Counted from the first letter of the stretch, positions 24,985 through 33,765 are shown. The stretch: DNA of 64,000 bases from JAJDUF01 sp965238265 (GCA_965238265.1 OZ250185.1:1736001-1800000), one strand, 5' to 3'. Notes: generated by a model not told the origin, from the sequence alone. Numbers and translations: made by a program.

Positions 24985-27228
24985 CTAGCCGGCAACGGCC
25001 TGGATATTCGATACCTCCTGCTGCAGCTTCACCAGGCGAGCGTAGATGCCGCCACTCGCTAGTAGCTCGTCATGGGTGCCGATCTCGACGAGCCTCCCCT
25101 CGTCGAAGACGATGAGGCGGTTGGCATTACGCAGCGTGGATAGGCGGTGAGCAATGGCAAAGGTCGTGCGCCCCTGCACCAGACGCGCCAGCGCCTGCTG
25201 GATTTGGTGCTCGGTTTCGGTATCTACGCTGGAGGTGGCCTCATCCAGGATGAGAAACCGCGGATCGCGCAGGATGGCGCGTGCAATAGCAATGCGCTGT
25301 TTCTCTCCACCGGAGAGCTTGGTGCCATTCTCACCTACCCGTGTATCGTAGCCGTCGGGCTTGGCCACGATGAATTCGTGGGCGTTTGCGGCGCGGGCCG
25401 CCGCGATAAGCTCGGCGCGACTCGCCTCTGGCTGGGCATACCCGATGTTGTCGGCGATGGTGCCGTTGAACAGGAACTGGTCCTGTAGCACCATGCCGAT
25501 CTGACTCCGCAGCGACTCCAGCTGGAGGTCACGAATGTCATGGCCGTCAATCAGAATCTCACCGTGGTCGGCTTCGTAGAACCGGCAGATGAGGTTGACA
25601 AAGGTGGACTTCCCAGCACCCGACTTGCCCACCAAGCCGATCATCTCGCCCGGCGCCACGGTGACGGCGACATCCTTGAGCACCGGCTTGCTGGGATCGT
25701 ACCCGAAGGTCACGTCTCGAAACTCGACCGCGCCCTCGATCCGTGGAATGACGATCGCATCCGGCTCCTTGTATGGCTCCGGCTCCTGGTCCACGATCTC
25801 GAAGACGCGCTCGGCCCCGGCCATTGCCCGCGACATCCAGTTGTAGACCTGGTTGAACCACTGGAGGGGGCCGTAGAGCAACCAGAGGTAGCCGATAAAG
25901 GCCACCAGTGTCCCTATCGTGAGGTCACCGACCATGACGGCGCGACCGCCGGCAAGCCAGGCCAAGAACGCGCCGGAGCCAGTGATGAAGTTGAGGCCGG
26001 CGAAGGCGGTAAACCAGAGGCGCCCCTCACGAATAGTGAGGTCGGCGAGAGCGGCGTTTTTCTGGCTGAAGCGCCGAATCTCGGCGTTCTCCTGGGAGAA
26101 CGCTTTCGCCACCCGGATGCCAGCGAGCGACTCGCTGAGATGGGCAGAAAAGAGCGCCCAGCTCTGCGACAACTTGGCCCACAAGGGGCGCAGCCGCCGC
26201 CAGAGGATAGCACCGCCGATGACCACCAGCGGCGCCGGGATCAAGATAATCAGCGTCAGCTGCCAGCTGTAGAGCAACATGATGAGCGTGATACCGATGA
26301 GCATCAAGCCGTTCGAGAAGAGGTACGGCACCCCGTCCATGAGGAAGTAGTTCAGATTATCGGTGTCGCGCGTCACCACGGACATGAGGACGCCCTTTTC
26401 GCGCTTGTTGTGGAAGAGCAACGACAGTCGTTCCAGGCTGCGATACAGCTCGCTCCGCACGGCGGCGGTAATTCGCGTGCTTAAGGATGCGGCGAACCAG
26501 CCAGCTGCAACATCGGCGCCGCTGGTAGCGAGGCCGGCGGCAACCAAAGCCAGGACCATCAGGACCAGGAAGCCAAAGTCGCCGTAGTGCCCGCCGGTAT
26601 TGGCGCCCTCTACCGGCGGCGTCAGCACTCCGTCAATGATCGTCTTCTGGATGACCGGCGGCAGCAGCTGCACGCCCGTCTTGGTCACAGCCAGCGTTGC
26701 CAAGAACGCCGTCTGCTGCCAGTGCGGCCGCAGGTAGCCCGCCAGGCGTAGCGCCATCGCGCCCTTAGGGACACAGTGCGGACACAGCCCATTCTTCTCC
26801 GGCAACAGGCGCCCGCACTTGTCGCAGCGTAGCTTGGGCAGCTCATCGGTGATGGCGAGGGGCCGACCTTTGGCTAACTGCTGGATGCCGCGAGCGACCT
26901 CGGCAAACTTCGGCGCCTGCGAGCTGGTGTATTCGATCACACTGCGCGGCAAGCCCTGCTGACGGACTTCCAGGCGGCCACCGCCGACCAAGGACTCCGT
27001 TGTGGCTTCCGTGATGTCGGTGAGTGGGATGGCCAGATAGCCGTCTTCACCCGGCTCGGTACCCGGCAGGACCACCACACGCTGATCGGTGACGACGAGC
27101 CACCGCTCGCCGAAGGAGCCATTCGCCCGCACGTCGGCCGTGGCGGTGAGCAGCACTTCCTCTTCCGGCTGTTTGACTGTTTCCCACTGCTGGGTTGCCA
27201 TACTATGCAAGGGGTCAGGGAAAGGCAT
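24985..27228 (-). CDS. ABC exporter with N-terminal PH-like domain and zinc ribbon
   Basis: Half-size ABC transporter. An N-terminal region of about 150 residues (EEEVLLTATADVRANGSFGERWLVVTDQRVVVL) resembles a membrane-associated PH-like fold. A zinc ribbon LRCDKCGRLLPEKNGLCPHC follows, then a six-helix exporter domain and a nucleotide-binding domain. The latter has Walker A GLVGKSGAGKSTF, Q-loop VLQDQFLFNGT, signature KLSGGEKQR, Walker B FLILDEATSSVD and H-loop AIAHRLS. ATG 27228 is chosen (AGGAGG nine bases upstream) over an upstream GTG at 27270. The substrate is unknown. The DUF1854 gene follows, and the leader upstream holds a terminator with an alternative pairing partner. Confidence 0.88.
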   Translation of the reverse strand: MPFPDPLHSMATQQWETVKQPEEEVLLTATADVRANGSFGERWLVVTDQRVVVLPGTEPGEDGYLAIPLTDITEATTESLVGGGRLEVRQQGLPRSVIEYTSSQAPKFAEVARGIQQLAKGRPLAITDELPKLRCDKCGRLLPEKNGLCPHCVPKGAMALRLAGYLRPHWQQTAFLATLAVTKTGVQLLPPVIQKTIIDGVLTPPVEGANTGGHYGDFGFLVLMVLALVAAGLATSGADVAAGWFAASLSTRITAAVRSELYRSLERLSLLFHNKREKGVLMSVVTRDTDNLNYFLMDGVPYLFSNGLMLIGITLIMLLYSWQLTLIILIPAPLVVIGGAILWRRLRPLWAKLSQSWALFSAHLSESLAGIRVAKAFSQENAEIRRFSQKNAALADLTIREGRLWFTAFAGLNFITGSGAFLAWLAGGRAVMVGDLTIGTLVAFIGYLWLLYGPLQWFNQVYNWMSRAMAGAERVFEIVDQEPEPYKEPDAIVIPRIEGAVEFRDVTFGYDPSKPVLKDVAVTVAPGEMIGLVGKSGAGKSTFVNLICRFYEADHGEILIDGHDIRDLQLESLRSQIGMVLQDQFLFNGTIADNIGYAQPEASRAELIAAARAANAHEFIVAKPDGYDTRVGENGTKLSGGEKQRIAIARAILRDPRFLILDEATSSVDTETEHQIQQALARLVQGRTTFAIAHRLSTLRNANRLIVFDEGRLVEIGTHDELLASGGIYARLVKLQQEVSNIQAVAG

Positions 27229-27373
27229 GATGAGTGATCCTCCTCGCGGGCGTTGCCCGCGGTGCCCCACCTGCGCTCTGAGGTGGGGCAGATGGTGAGC
27301 GCGACAGAGACAGGGCCTACGGCATGAGCTTCACCTCCGGGACGTAAGACGCAGCAAGCAGTCCTGGAGGCGG

Positions 27374-27440
27374 CCCCACGGTGGTGGGATAGATGGGTGA
27401 TGAGGACGAAAAAACCGTGGGGCTGGTCGCATCCCCACGG
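27374..27440 (-). promoter_or_regulatory. Candidate attenuator in the ABC/DUF1854 leader
   Basis: On the minus strand, CCGTGGGG (27440-27433), a 10-nt loop, CCCCACGG (27422-27415) and six T (27414-27409) form a textbook intrinsic terminator. A second CCGTGGGG at 27381-27374 can pair with the same CCCCACGG and would break the terminator. Further hairpins at 27265-27288 and 27246-27260 lie before the ribosome-binding site. The structures are seen; any regulation is inferred, and a plain terminator for upstream transcription is possible. Confidence 0.55.
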
Positions 27441-27915
27441 CTGGTCGCCGGTCAGTAGTGTCTGATAGTTACATATGTATTCGACCAGACCTGGGGATGG
27501 TGCCGTTTGGGATACGCACCTGCAGCGGTGGTCCGCAGACCCGCGGCAGCGCAGGCACATAATCGTTCCAGTGCTGATTCACTTGCGGACGCTCCTTTCT
27601 GCAGATTGGCGGCGGCGGCCGCGCGTAACTAGCAATGATAGCAAGACATCCTGCCGGGCGCCAAAGAGAGGTGCCCCGCCTCACCCCCCGGGCCCCTCTC
27701 CATCGCCGAGCGATAGAGAGGGGGAGTTTGTTGGAGCCAGGCGAGGGGAGGGGGCCAAGTCGCACGTAGGGGCGCAGCACGCTGCGCCCGTCCCCCCGCT
27801 TCGCAGGGGGACCACAGGGGGGCCGGTATTGGACCTAACCCCCGGCCCCTTCCCTTCAGGGAATGGGAGTCGTGGCGGCGGCCGCCCGTCGCTGCATCGG
27901 CCGGCTGTGGCCTGC
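27441..27915. other. Gene-free spacer with dispersed repeats
   Basis: An AT-rich patch near 27465-27482 (TTACATATGTATTCG) could hold a minus-strand promoter for the attenuated transcript. Bases 27680-27730 carry the CACCCCCCGGG...GATAGAGAGGGGGAG element, 27770-27823 the GCAGCACGCTGC and CCCCGCTTCGCAGGGGG pair, and 27837-27870 another C-rich tract. I see no credible gene. Confidence 0.6.
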
Positions 27916-28206
27916 TTACTCGGCCCAGCTCGGCGGCTGCGGTGGAATATCGGCGGCTGAACGGGGGAGATCGTCCAGGCTATACTCATCATCGAGCGGA
28001 GCTTCCGGCACGATGATCCAGAGGATCAGGTAGCCGAGTAGCCCGACACCGCCGCAGGCCAGTGTCAGGAGCACGAACACGAGGCGAACGAGCGTGGGGT
28101 CTATGCCCAAGTATGCTGCTAACCCACCGGCGACACCGCCGGCCATGCGCTCACGCCGGCTCCGGTAGATGCGCTTGCTGGCCCAGGTTTGGTTACGTGT
28201 ATCCAT
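27916..28206 (-). CDS. PspC-domain membrane protein
   Basis: Small envelope-stress protein of the PspC family. The PspC core reads KRIYRSRRERMAGGVAGGLAAYLGIDPTLVRLVFVLLTLACGGVGLLGYLILWIIVPE: an amphipathic start, then two membrane segments. The tail is acidic and Pro-rich (about 25 residues). ATG 28206 is preferred over GTG 28209 because AGGAGGG ends seven bases upstream of it. In Proteobacteria PspC senses membrane damage with PspB. Lone PspC proteins as here are common in Gram-positive and Chloroflexota genomes and their role is less clear. Confidence 0.92.
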   Translation of the reverse strand: MDTRNQTWASKRIYRSRRERMAGGVAGGLAAYLGIDPTLVRLVFVLLTLACGGVGLLGYLILWIIVPEAPLDDEYSLDDLPRSAADIPPQPPSWAE

Positions 28207-28355
28207 CACTGTTCCCTCCTAGTGAGGTAGTCCACACTGTTTCGACCGCCGCGTGAGGAAGGAAGTTTCAGGTCTCTGCTCTTGTCCGCTCTTGCGAGTG
28301 GTCCTGAAGCTGCCGGCCGCAGCGAGCGACTCTGCGGCACGAGGAGAGAGGATCA

Positions 28356-28553
28356 ATGCGCTGGGTATTGCGAATTGTCGGGGTTGTGTTGGCCATCATG
28401 GGCGGAACCTGGATGCTGCAAGGGCTGAGTCTCCTGCCGGGCACCTTCATGGTCGGCAGCACATTTTGGGTGTGGACTGGCTTGCTGACGCTACTCGTCG
28501 GGCTGGTCCTGCTTATCCTCGGGCTACGCACCCGGTCGCGTCTGCCCCAATGA
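28356..28553 (+). CDS. Small two-helix membrane protein
   Basis: A 65-residue protein with two predicted membrane helices (IVGVVLAIMGGTWMLQGL and VWTGLLTLLVGLVLLILGL) joined by a short loop LLPGTFMVGSTFW, and a basic end RTRSRLPQ. GAGGAGAGAGG before ATG 28356 is a strong ribosome-binding site. The pattern LQG.. LLPG.FM.G..FW is recognisable in many short uncharacterised bacterial proteins, so it is probably real. The function is unknown. It is divergent from the PspC gene. Confidence 0.75.
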   Translation: MRWVLRIVGVVLAIMGGTWMLQGLSLLPGTFMVGSTFWVWTGLLTLLVGLVLLILGLRTRSRLPQ

Positions 28554-29004
28554 GCTTTGAGCATTGCATGTAGGGAGCGGGGGCGCCCTCTTCCGCCTCA
28601 CCCTCGCCCGCCTCCGGCGGCCTCTCTCTACCCCCTAGGAGATGACCGGGGTGAGGGGCCGGGGGGTGCGGCCGGCCAGGGAGAGCACCGCCCTTTGGAC
28701 TCCGGCTTTCGCCGGAGTGACGGGCTGGGTGAGGAGCGCAGGTGGGGACCACGGCAACGTCCTGCACTGGTGCCGGTCCCTCCAACGCTTCCTCGAGCGG
28801 CGGTGTGCTACCTTTACTAGGCTGGGCGCCGGCATTCCGCACTCTGCTTGCGCAGGTAACGCTCGCTGCGGGTGATCCGGCTGCACATCTCGGACGACTA
28901 TCTGACGATTATCCGATGCTGGCTGCCAGCCCATCACGCAGCCCCGGGGCCGCCGCACCGACACCAGCCGTGGCCCGAGGCGTAGCTGAGAGACTACACA
29001 CACC
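28554..29004. other. Gene-free leader and spacer before nhaA
   Basis: The first half is repeat-like C/G-rich sequence, including a GACTCCGGC-TTTC-GCCGGAGTGACGG hairpin (28698-28722), a variant of the CATTCCCGC element. The second half (about 28840-29004) is unique and could be the nhaA 5' leader. I could not match it with confidence to the known nhaA-associated RNA motifs. Confidence 0.5.
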
Positions 29005-30411
29005 ATGATGACAGTGGGTACCGCCGACCAACCGCGCATTAGGCTGATCCTCCGCCCCTTCCAAGAGTTCGCTCAACGCGAGACTTCCGGTGGCATCCTG
29101 CTCTTGTCCAGCGCGATCATTGCGCTTATTTGGGCAAATTCGCCCTGGGCACATCTCTACGAGCAGCTCTGGCACACCGAAATCGCCATTGTGCTCGGCG
29201 ACTTTCACCTCGAGGAAGACCTGCTGCACTGGATCAACGATGGCCTGATGGCGATCTTCTTCCTCTTCGTGGGTCTGGAGATCAAGCGCGAGGTGTTGAT
29301 CGGTGAGCTGGCCTCGGTGCGGCGCGCTGCGCTGCCCATCGTTGCCGCCGTGGGGGGAATGCTTGTGCCGGCAGGCCTCTACATTGCCGTGAATGGCGGC
29401 GGCGAGGGCGCGCGGGGCTGGGGCATCCCGATGGCGACCGATATCGCGTTTGCGCTGGGCATCATGGCCCTGCTCGGCCGGCGAGCGCCCTTGTCGTTGA
29501 AGGTCTTCCTGGTAGCGTTGGCCATCGTGGATGACATTGGCGCGGTCTTGGTCATTGCCATCTTCTACACCTCGGAGCTTTCATGGATGTACCTCGCCGC
29601 TGGCGCGGTATTGCTGGTGGTCCTGCTGGGCGCGAATCGCGCCGGTTTCCGCCACCCGCTGCCCTACAGCTTGCTGGGCCTCGGCTTGTGGTTCGCCTTC
29701 CTGCAGTCCGGTGTACACGCCACCGTCGCCGGGGTGCTCTTAGCGATGACGATTCCCTCCTCGATTCGCCTGAATACGCGAGACTTTCTCGCGCAATGCC
29801 GCGCCTTTCTCGATAGCTTCGAGCGGGCCAGTGTTTCGACGGAGAAACGACACATGCAGGACGGGCATCGAGCAGCGGTCTATGCACTCGAATCGGCCTG
29901 CGAGTACGTCGAGTCACCTATGCAGCGCCTCGAACACGCCTTGTATCCGTGGGTCACTTACGTCATCATGCCGGTGTTCGGCCTGGCGAACGCCGGCGTG
30001 GTCTTGAGCGGTGACTTGGGAGCAGCCGTGACGCATTCGGTGAGTCTCGGTGTGATTGTCGGCCTGGTGGTTGGCAAGCAAGCGGGCATTACCCTCTTCT
30101 CATGGCTGGCCATCCGTCTTGGTCTGGCCTCGCTGCCGCGCGGCGTGACCTGGCGACAGCTTTACGGCGCGGCCTGGCTGGGCGGGATTGGGTTTACGAT
30201 GTCTATCTTCATCGCCAACTTGGTGTTTGGCGACACTGCGCTGCTGCCGATTGCCAAGATGGGCATTCTGTTGGCGTCCATCACCGCCGGCAGTATTGGC
30301 TGGCTCATCCTGGCAACCACGAAGACGGTGTCCCTAACCCATGAGGCCCCGGCTACGGCGCCGGCAAGCGCGTCAGACGGCGTGGCGCCCAGCCTCGTAG
30401 CGGACCGATGA
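29005..30411 (+). CDS. nhaA: Na+/H+ antiporter NhaA
   Basis: Inner-membrane sodium/proton antiporter for pH and Na+ balance. The protein opens with FQEFAQRETSGGILLLSSAIIALIWANSPW and contains HWINDGLMAIFFLFVGLEIKREVLIGEL. PMATDIAFALGIMALLG has the conserved Asp of helix IV, and VALAIVDDIGAVLVIAIFY holds the paired ion-binding aspartates. FGLANAGVVL and YGAAWLGGIGFTMSIFIANLVF complete the fold. The central loop between helices VIII and IX is longer than in E. coli NhaA (SFERASVSTEKRHMQDGHRAAVYALES), as in many non-proteobacterial homologues. The 468-aa length agrees. It is 20 bp upstream of larB, so they may be co-transcribed. Confidence 0.96.
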   Translation: MMTVGTADQPRIRLILRPFQEFAQRETSGGILLLSSAIIALIWANSPWAHLYEQLWHTEIAIVLGDFHLEEDLLHWINDGLMAIFFLFVGLEIKREVLIGELASVRRAALPIVAAVGGMLVPAGLYIAVNGGGEGARGWGIPMATDIAFALGIMALLGRRAPLSLKVFLVALAIVDDIGAVLVIAIFYTSELSWMYLAAGAVLLVVLLGANRAGFRHPLPYSLLGLGLWFAFLQSGVHATVAGVLLAMTIPSSIRLNTRDFLAQCRAFLDSFERASVSTEKRHMQDGHRAAVYALESACEYVESPMQRLEHALYPWVTYVIMPVFGLANAGVVLSGDLGAAVTHSVSLGVIVGLVVGKQAGITLFSWLAIRLGLASLPRGVTWRQLYGAAWLGGIGFTMSIFIANLVFGDTALLPIAKMGILLASITAGSIGWLILATTKTVSLTHEAPATAPASASDGVAPSLVADR

Positions 30412-30431
30412 CCCGCCTGATCTCGTAAGGA

Positions 30432-31304
30432 ATGCCGGTGAACACCGATACAGTGCGCCACCTGCTCGCCGAGGTAGCAGCCGGGCGGCTCGACGTGGAA
30501 GCAGCGCTGGGCCGGTTGCGCCGGCTTGACGTTGAAGACCTCGGCTACGCGCGCGTTGACCACCATCGAACGCTGCGTACCGGGTTCCCGGAGGTGATTT
30601 ACAGCCCCGGCAAGACGCCGCAGCAGATCGCGGCGATTGCCCAACGGCTGGTCCAGCGAGACCAAACGGCGCTGGCGACGCGCGCTGCACCCGAGGTCTT
30701 TGCGGCCGTGCGTGAGGTGTTGCCCACTGCTCGCTATGAGGCGGTGCCGCGGCTCGTGATCGTCGAGGGCGCGCGACCGGCGCTGCTGACGAGCCGCATC
30801 GTGGTCGCTACCGGGGGTACGGCCGACATGCCGGTAGCCGAGGAGGCGGCGATCACCGCCGAGCTGACGGGTAGCCCGGTGGACCGTCTCTACGACGTGG
30901 GCGTGGCCGGTATCCACCGCCTGCTGGCGCAGCGTCGCGTGCTCGATACGGCGGCGGTGGTCATTGCGGTGGCCGGGATGGAAGGAGCGTTACCGTCCGT
31001 GGTGGGCGGCCTCGTAGACAAGCCGGTTATCGCTGTGCCCACCAGCGTTGGCTATGGCGCCTCCTTTGGCGGCGTGGCGGCGCTCCTGGCCATGCTCAAT
31101 AGCTGCGCCCCCGGGGTAGCCGTGGTCAACATTGACAATGGCTTTGGGGCCGGCTTGATGGCGGGAATGATTAACCGCCTTGCCGCTACGGCTGTTCCCG
31201 CGGTCGAGCCGGAGATGGCCGCGTCCGACTACCAGGACGGCGCTGCCGTAGACTCCGGCGGATCGCGCCGGTCGAGCGTGTCAACGGAGAGGTCAGCACC
31301 ATGA
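30432..31304 (+). CDS. larB: Nickel-pincer cofactor carboxylase/hydrolase LarB
   Basis: First enzyme of nickel-pincer nucleotide synthesis, which carboxylates and hydrolyses nicotinic acid adenine dinucleotide. It has the PurE-like fold: DTVRHLLAEVAAGRLDVEAAL, RTGFPEVIYSPGKTPQQI, IVVATGGTADMPVAEEAAI and YDVGVAGIHRLL. These are followed by VIAVAGMEGALPSVVGGLVDKPVIAVPTSVGYGASFGGVAALLAMLNSC. The last 40 residues form an unconserved extension. It overlaps larC by ATGA. The sulfur-inserting LarE and the client LarA racemase are not in this window and must lie elsewhere, if present. Confidence 0.94.
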   Translation: MPVNTDTVRHLLAEVAAGRLDVEAALGRLRRLDVEDLGYARVDHHRTLRTGFPEVIYSPGKTPQQIAAIAQRLVQRDQTALATRAAPEVFAAVREVLPTARYEAVPRLVIVEGARPALLTSRIVVATGGTADMPVAEEAAITAELTGSPVDRLYDVGVAGIHRLLAQRRVLDTAAVVIAVAGMEGALPSVVGGLVDKPVIAVPTSVGYGASFGGVAALLAMLNSCAPGVAVVNIDNGFGAGLMAGMINRLAATAVPAVEPEMAASDYQDGAAVDSGGSRRSSVSTERSAP

Positions 31305-32485
31305 CCCGCGCTGCCTACTTCGAGTGCTTTTCGGGCGCCAGTGGCGACATGATCCTGGGCGCCCTCGTAGATGCCGGCTGGTCGGAGCAAGCGCTACGCG
31401 ACGCGCTGGCCAAGATACCCCTCGGCGGCTACACAGTGACCGTCCGCGAAGCCCAGAAAGGCGCCCTCTTTGGGACGCAAGTGCGGATCACCGTCACCGA
31501 GCCGCAGCCGGAGCGCGATATGGCGGATATTCTCCCGATCATCGAAGGGAGCGACCTGCCCGATCCGGTCAAGGCCAATGGCAAGCGCCTCTTTTGGCGG
31601 CTGGCCGAGGTGGAGGGGCTGGAGCATCGCCAGCCACCGGCGACCGTCCACTTCCACGAGGTCGGGGCGGTCGATTCGATCCTCGACATCTTGGGCGCGT
31701 GCGTGGGCCTGCACGATCTGGGCATTGCGGCCTTGTACGTGTCGCCGATCAACGTCGGTGGTGGCACGACAAACTCCCGGGACGGCATCTTGCCCGTGCC
31801 CGGCCCAGCGACGTTGGAACTGCTCAAAGGGCGGCCGATTTATGCCTCGGAGTACGCGGGCGAGTTCCTCACGCCAACGGGTGCCCTCATCCTGTCCACA
31901 CTAGCGACCGACTTTGGCCCCATGCCCCCGATGCGCGTCGAGCGCATTGGCTATGGTGCGGGCCAACGCGACTTCGCCATTCCCAACATGCTGCGCGTTT
32001 CGATTGGAGAGCTGGATCAGGAGCCGGATCAGCCGGGCGAGACCGCCGATTCTGCGGTCATGGTGGAAACGAACATTGACGACATGAACCCGGAGTGGCT
32101 CAGTTACCTCGCCGACCGCCTCCGGCAGGAAGGTGCCCTTGACGTAACCATGACCCCGGTGCTGATGAAGAAGGGCCGGCCGGGCACCGTGCTGTCGGTG
32201 CTGACCAGTCCGGCCACGGTCCAGCAGGCGCTCGACCGCATCTTCGCCGAGACGACCACGCTCGGCGTGCGGATGTACGACGTGCGGCGGCAGAAGCTGC
32301 GGCGGCGCATCGAGACGGTGACGACGCCTTGGGGGCCGGTGCGCGTCAAGGTGGCGCAGCTTGGCCCAGCGGACCGCAACCACGCCCCCGAATACGAGGA
32401 CTGCCAACGGCTGGCCAGCGCCGCCAACGTGCCCTTGCGCGACGTATACGATGCAGCGCGTCGCGCGATGGAAGCGAGGGACTGA
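31301..32485 (+). CDS. larC: Nickel-insertion cyclometallase LarC
   Basis: CTP-dependent enzyme that inserts nickel into the pincer cofactor. The start RAAYFECFSGASGDMILGALVDAG is the DUF111/LarC signature. ATVHFHEVGAVDSILDILGA holds likely metal-binding His residues, and ETNIDDMNPEWLSYLADRL and PVLMKKGRPGTVLSVL follow. The gene is one continuous frame of 394 codons; the programmed frameshift known between larC1 and larC2 in Lactobacillus plantarum is absent. It is coupled to larB by a 4-bp overlap. Confidence 0.95.
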   Translation: MTRAAYFECFSGASGDMILGALVDAGWSEQALRDALAKIPLGGYTVTVREAQKGALFGTQVRITVTEPQPERDMADILPIIEGSDLPDPVKANGKRLFWRLAEVEGLEHRQPPATVHFHEVGAVDSILDILGACVGLHDLGIAALYVSPINVGGGTTNSRDGILPVPGPATLELLKGRPIYASEYAGEFLTPTGALILSTLATDFGPMPPMRVERIGYGAGQRDFAIPNMLRVSIGELDQEPDQPGETADSAVMVETNIDDMNPEWLSYLADRLRQEGALDVTMTPVLMKKGRPGTVLSVLTSPATVQQALDRIFAETTTLGVRMYDVRRQKLRRRIETVTTPWGPVRVKVAQLGPADRNHAPEYEDCQRLASAANVPLRDVYDAARRAMEARD

Positions 32486-32627
32486 TGGCCCGCCGGAGCT
32501 TGCCCTTGGCTGTACCAGGGGGTGAGGCGGGTCAAGGGGCCGCAGAGGTGCATAGGGCCTTTTTCACACTGCATCGAGCAAGCGTTATGCGAGGCCTTTG
32601 TGTCTTGCTAGTGTAGGGGGAGAGACC

Positions 32628-33074
32628 ATGACTGATGGCAGGGTGGCCGTCCCGCGATGGATTGAGCAGTTGGGTGCCAGGGCCGCAGGCAGCACCGTGC
32701 TTGGCCGGCCGTTGGCAGTGCGGTCCGTGTCGTCGGAGCATGTGTCGGTAGACCATGGCGCTGTAGGCGCGGTCTTAGGCAACCGCCTACGGTTGCGCCA
32801 GAGTGCGACGGGTGTGGCGCTTGGTCGTGACGTGGGACTGCATCAAGGGGGTGGATTGCTCGTAGCCGGCGGTCGTGTCACCGTCGAACAGGGCGCAAGT
32901 CAATGGCTGGTGGGCGCTGTGGTCGAGGCGCGGCAGACCTTTGCCCTCGCGGTGATCGCCGGCCAGGTCAGTGGTTCGGTGCGTTGCCTCCTCGATGCTC
33001 GTGGCGCGGTCATCTTCGGCATCGCCTTCGCCGTGACCACGTTCGCACTCCGCCTGCTCACTCGCCGCGGCTAG
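32628..33074 (+). CDS. Uncharacterised β-repeat protein with C-terminal membrane helix
   Basis: A 148-residue protein (ATG 32628 after GGGGGAGAG). Its middle (about 25-110) is made of short imperfect repeats in which Val/Leu alternate with Gly and polar residues: EHVSVDHGAVGAVLGN, RLRLRQSATGVALGRD, VGLHQGGGLLVAGG, RVTVEQGASQWLVGA. The pattern suggests a stacked parallel β structure. The C-terminus (VIFGIAFAVTTFALRLL) is a membrane helix ending in basic residues. Similar repeat-plus-anchor proteins occur in other Chloroflexota and Actinobacteria as hypothetical proteins. No function can be assigned. It is flanked by unrelated genes, larC upstream and a convergent MauE-like gene. Confidence 0.6.
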   Translation: MTDGRVAVPRWIEQLGARAAGSTVLGRPLAVRSVSSEHVSVDHGAVGAVLGNRLRLRQSATGVALGRDVGLHQGGGLLVAGGRVTVEQGASQWLVGAVVEARQTFALAVIAGQVSGSVRCLLDARGAVIFGIAFAVTTFALRLLTRRG

Positions 33075-33139
33075 CGCTTGGGCCGGGCACTGCTCCTCAC
33101 CCCCCGGCGGGCGGGGTGAGGTGGGAAGGGCGGCGGCGA

Positions 33140-33700
33140 CTACCGGCGGAAGAGGAGGCGGTCTACTGCCAACGGGGTCGGCGGACCAAAGAGCACCAGC
33201 AAGGCCAGCAGCGCCAGCACACCGTCACGGATCAGGTCCTGCGGTCCGGCATCGGCGCCGCCCAGGAGCCAACCGATCACCGGTAGTTGCTGCAAGACGA
33301 TACTGCCGAAACAGCCACAGCCCGTCAGCGACAGGCCGCGCAGCAGGGCCGAGGCCAATGCTGCGGCAAATGTGGCCAGCAAGACCAGCGCCACGGTGGC
33401 GCTGATCCGGGTAAAAAGACCGACCAGCAAGTAAACGCCGAGCAGAAGCTCCAGCCAGGGCAGCGCCGTCGCGACCGGCAGCACCGCCGGCAGCGGCAAG
33501 AGCTGGTAGCGCTCGACGACGGTGGCGAATTCGGCCGGCGCAGCCAGCTTCCCGCCGGCGGCGAGGACAAACACTGCACCTAGCAGCAGCCGAGCGATCA
33601 ACGCCGCTCCGGCGCTGACCGACCGTTGGCGCTGCGGCCGGCTGCTCGTGGTCAGGTCATGTGTTACCATGATTTCAACGGGACTGTCCCCCGGCACCAC
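33140..33700 (-). CDS. MauE/DoxX-family redox-associated membrane protein
   Basis: Four-helix membrane protein related to MauE and DoxX. The core AALIARLLLGAVFVLAAGGKLAAPAEFATVVERYQLLP is the family opening, followed by LPWLELLLGVYLLVGL, VALVLLATFAAALASALLRG and a C-terminal helix. GLSLTGCGCFG holds a CxC pair probably involved in disulfide exchange. The start is GTG 33700 or ATG 33670; neither has a clear ribosome-binding site. It is divergent from a membrane-anchored thioredoxin-like protein (33766), and together they plausibly make an extracytoplasmic thiol-redox pair, as seen for MauE with MauD. The partner assignment is inferred from position. Confidence 0.82.
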   Translation of the reverse strand: MVPGDSPVEIMVTHDLTTSSRPQRQRSVSAGAALIARLLLGAVFVLAAGGKLAAPAEFATVVERYQLLPLPAVLPVATALPWLELLLGVYLLVGLFTRISATVALVLLATFAAALASALLRGLSLTGCGCFGSIVLQQLPVIGWLLGGADAGPQDLIRDGVLALLALLVLFGPPTPLAVDRLLFRR

Positions 33701-33765
33701 TATCGGCCCGCATACTCTACAGGCTATCGTGGGTGGTTGGGTAACTGCAAAACTGCAACGGCATC

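Noticed and set aside
26937..27560. 207-codon open frame or Trp-containing leader peptide upstream of the ABC gene
   Set aside because: It overlaps the 5' part of the ABC gene in another frame, has no ribosome-binding site and no clustered regulatory codons.
28840..29004. Known nhaA-associated RNA motif
   Set aside because: I could not trace the conserved stems by eye, so it is left as an unassigned leader.
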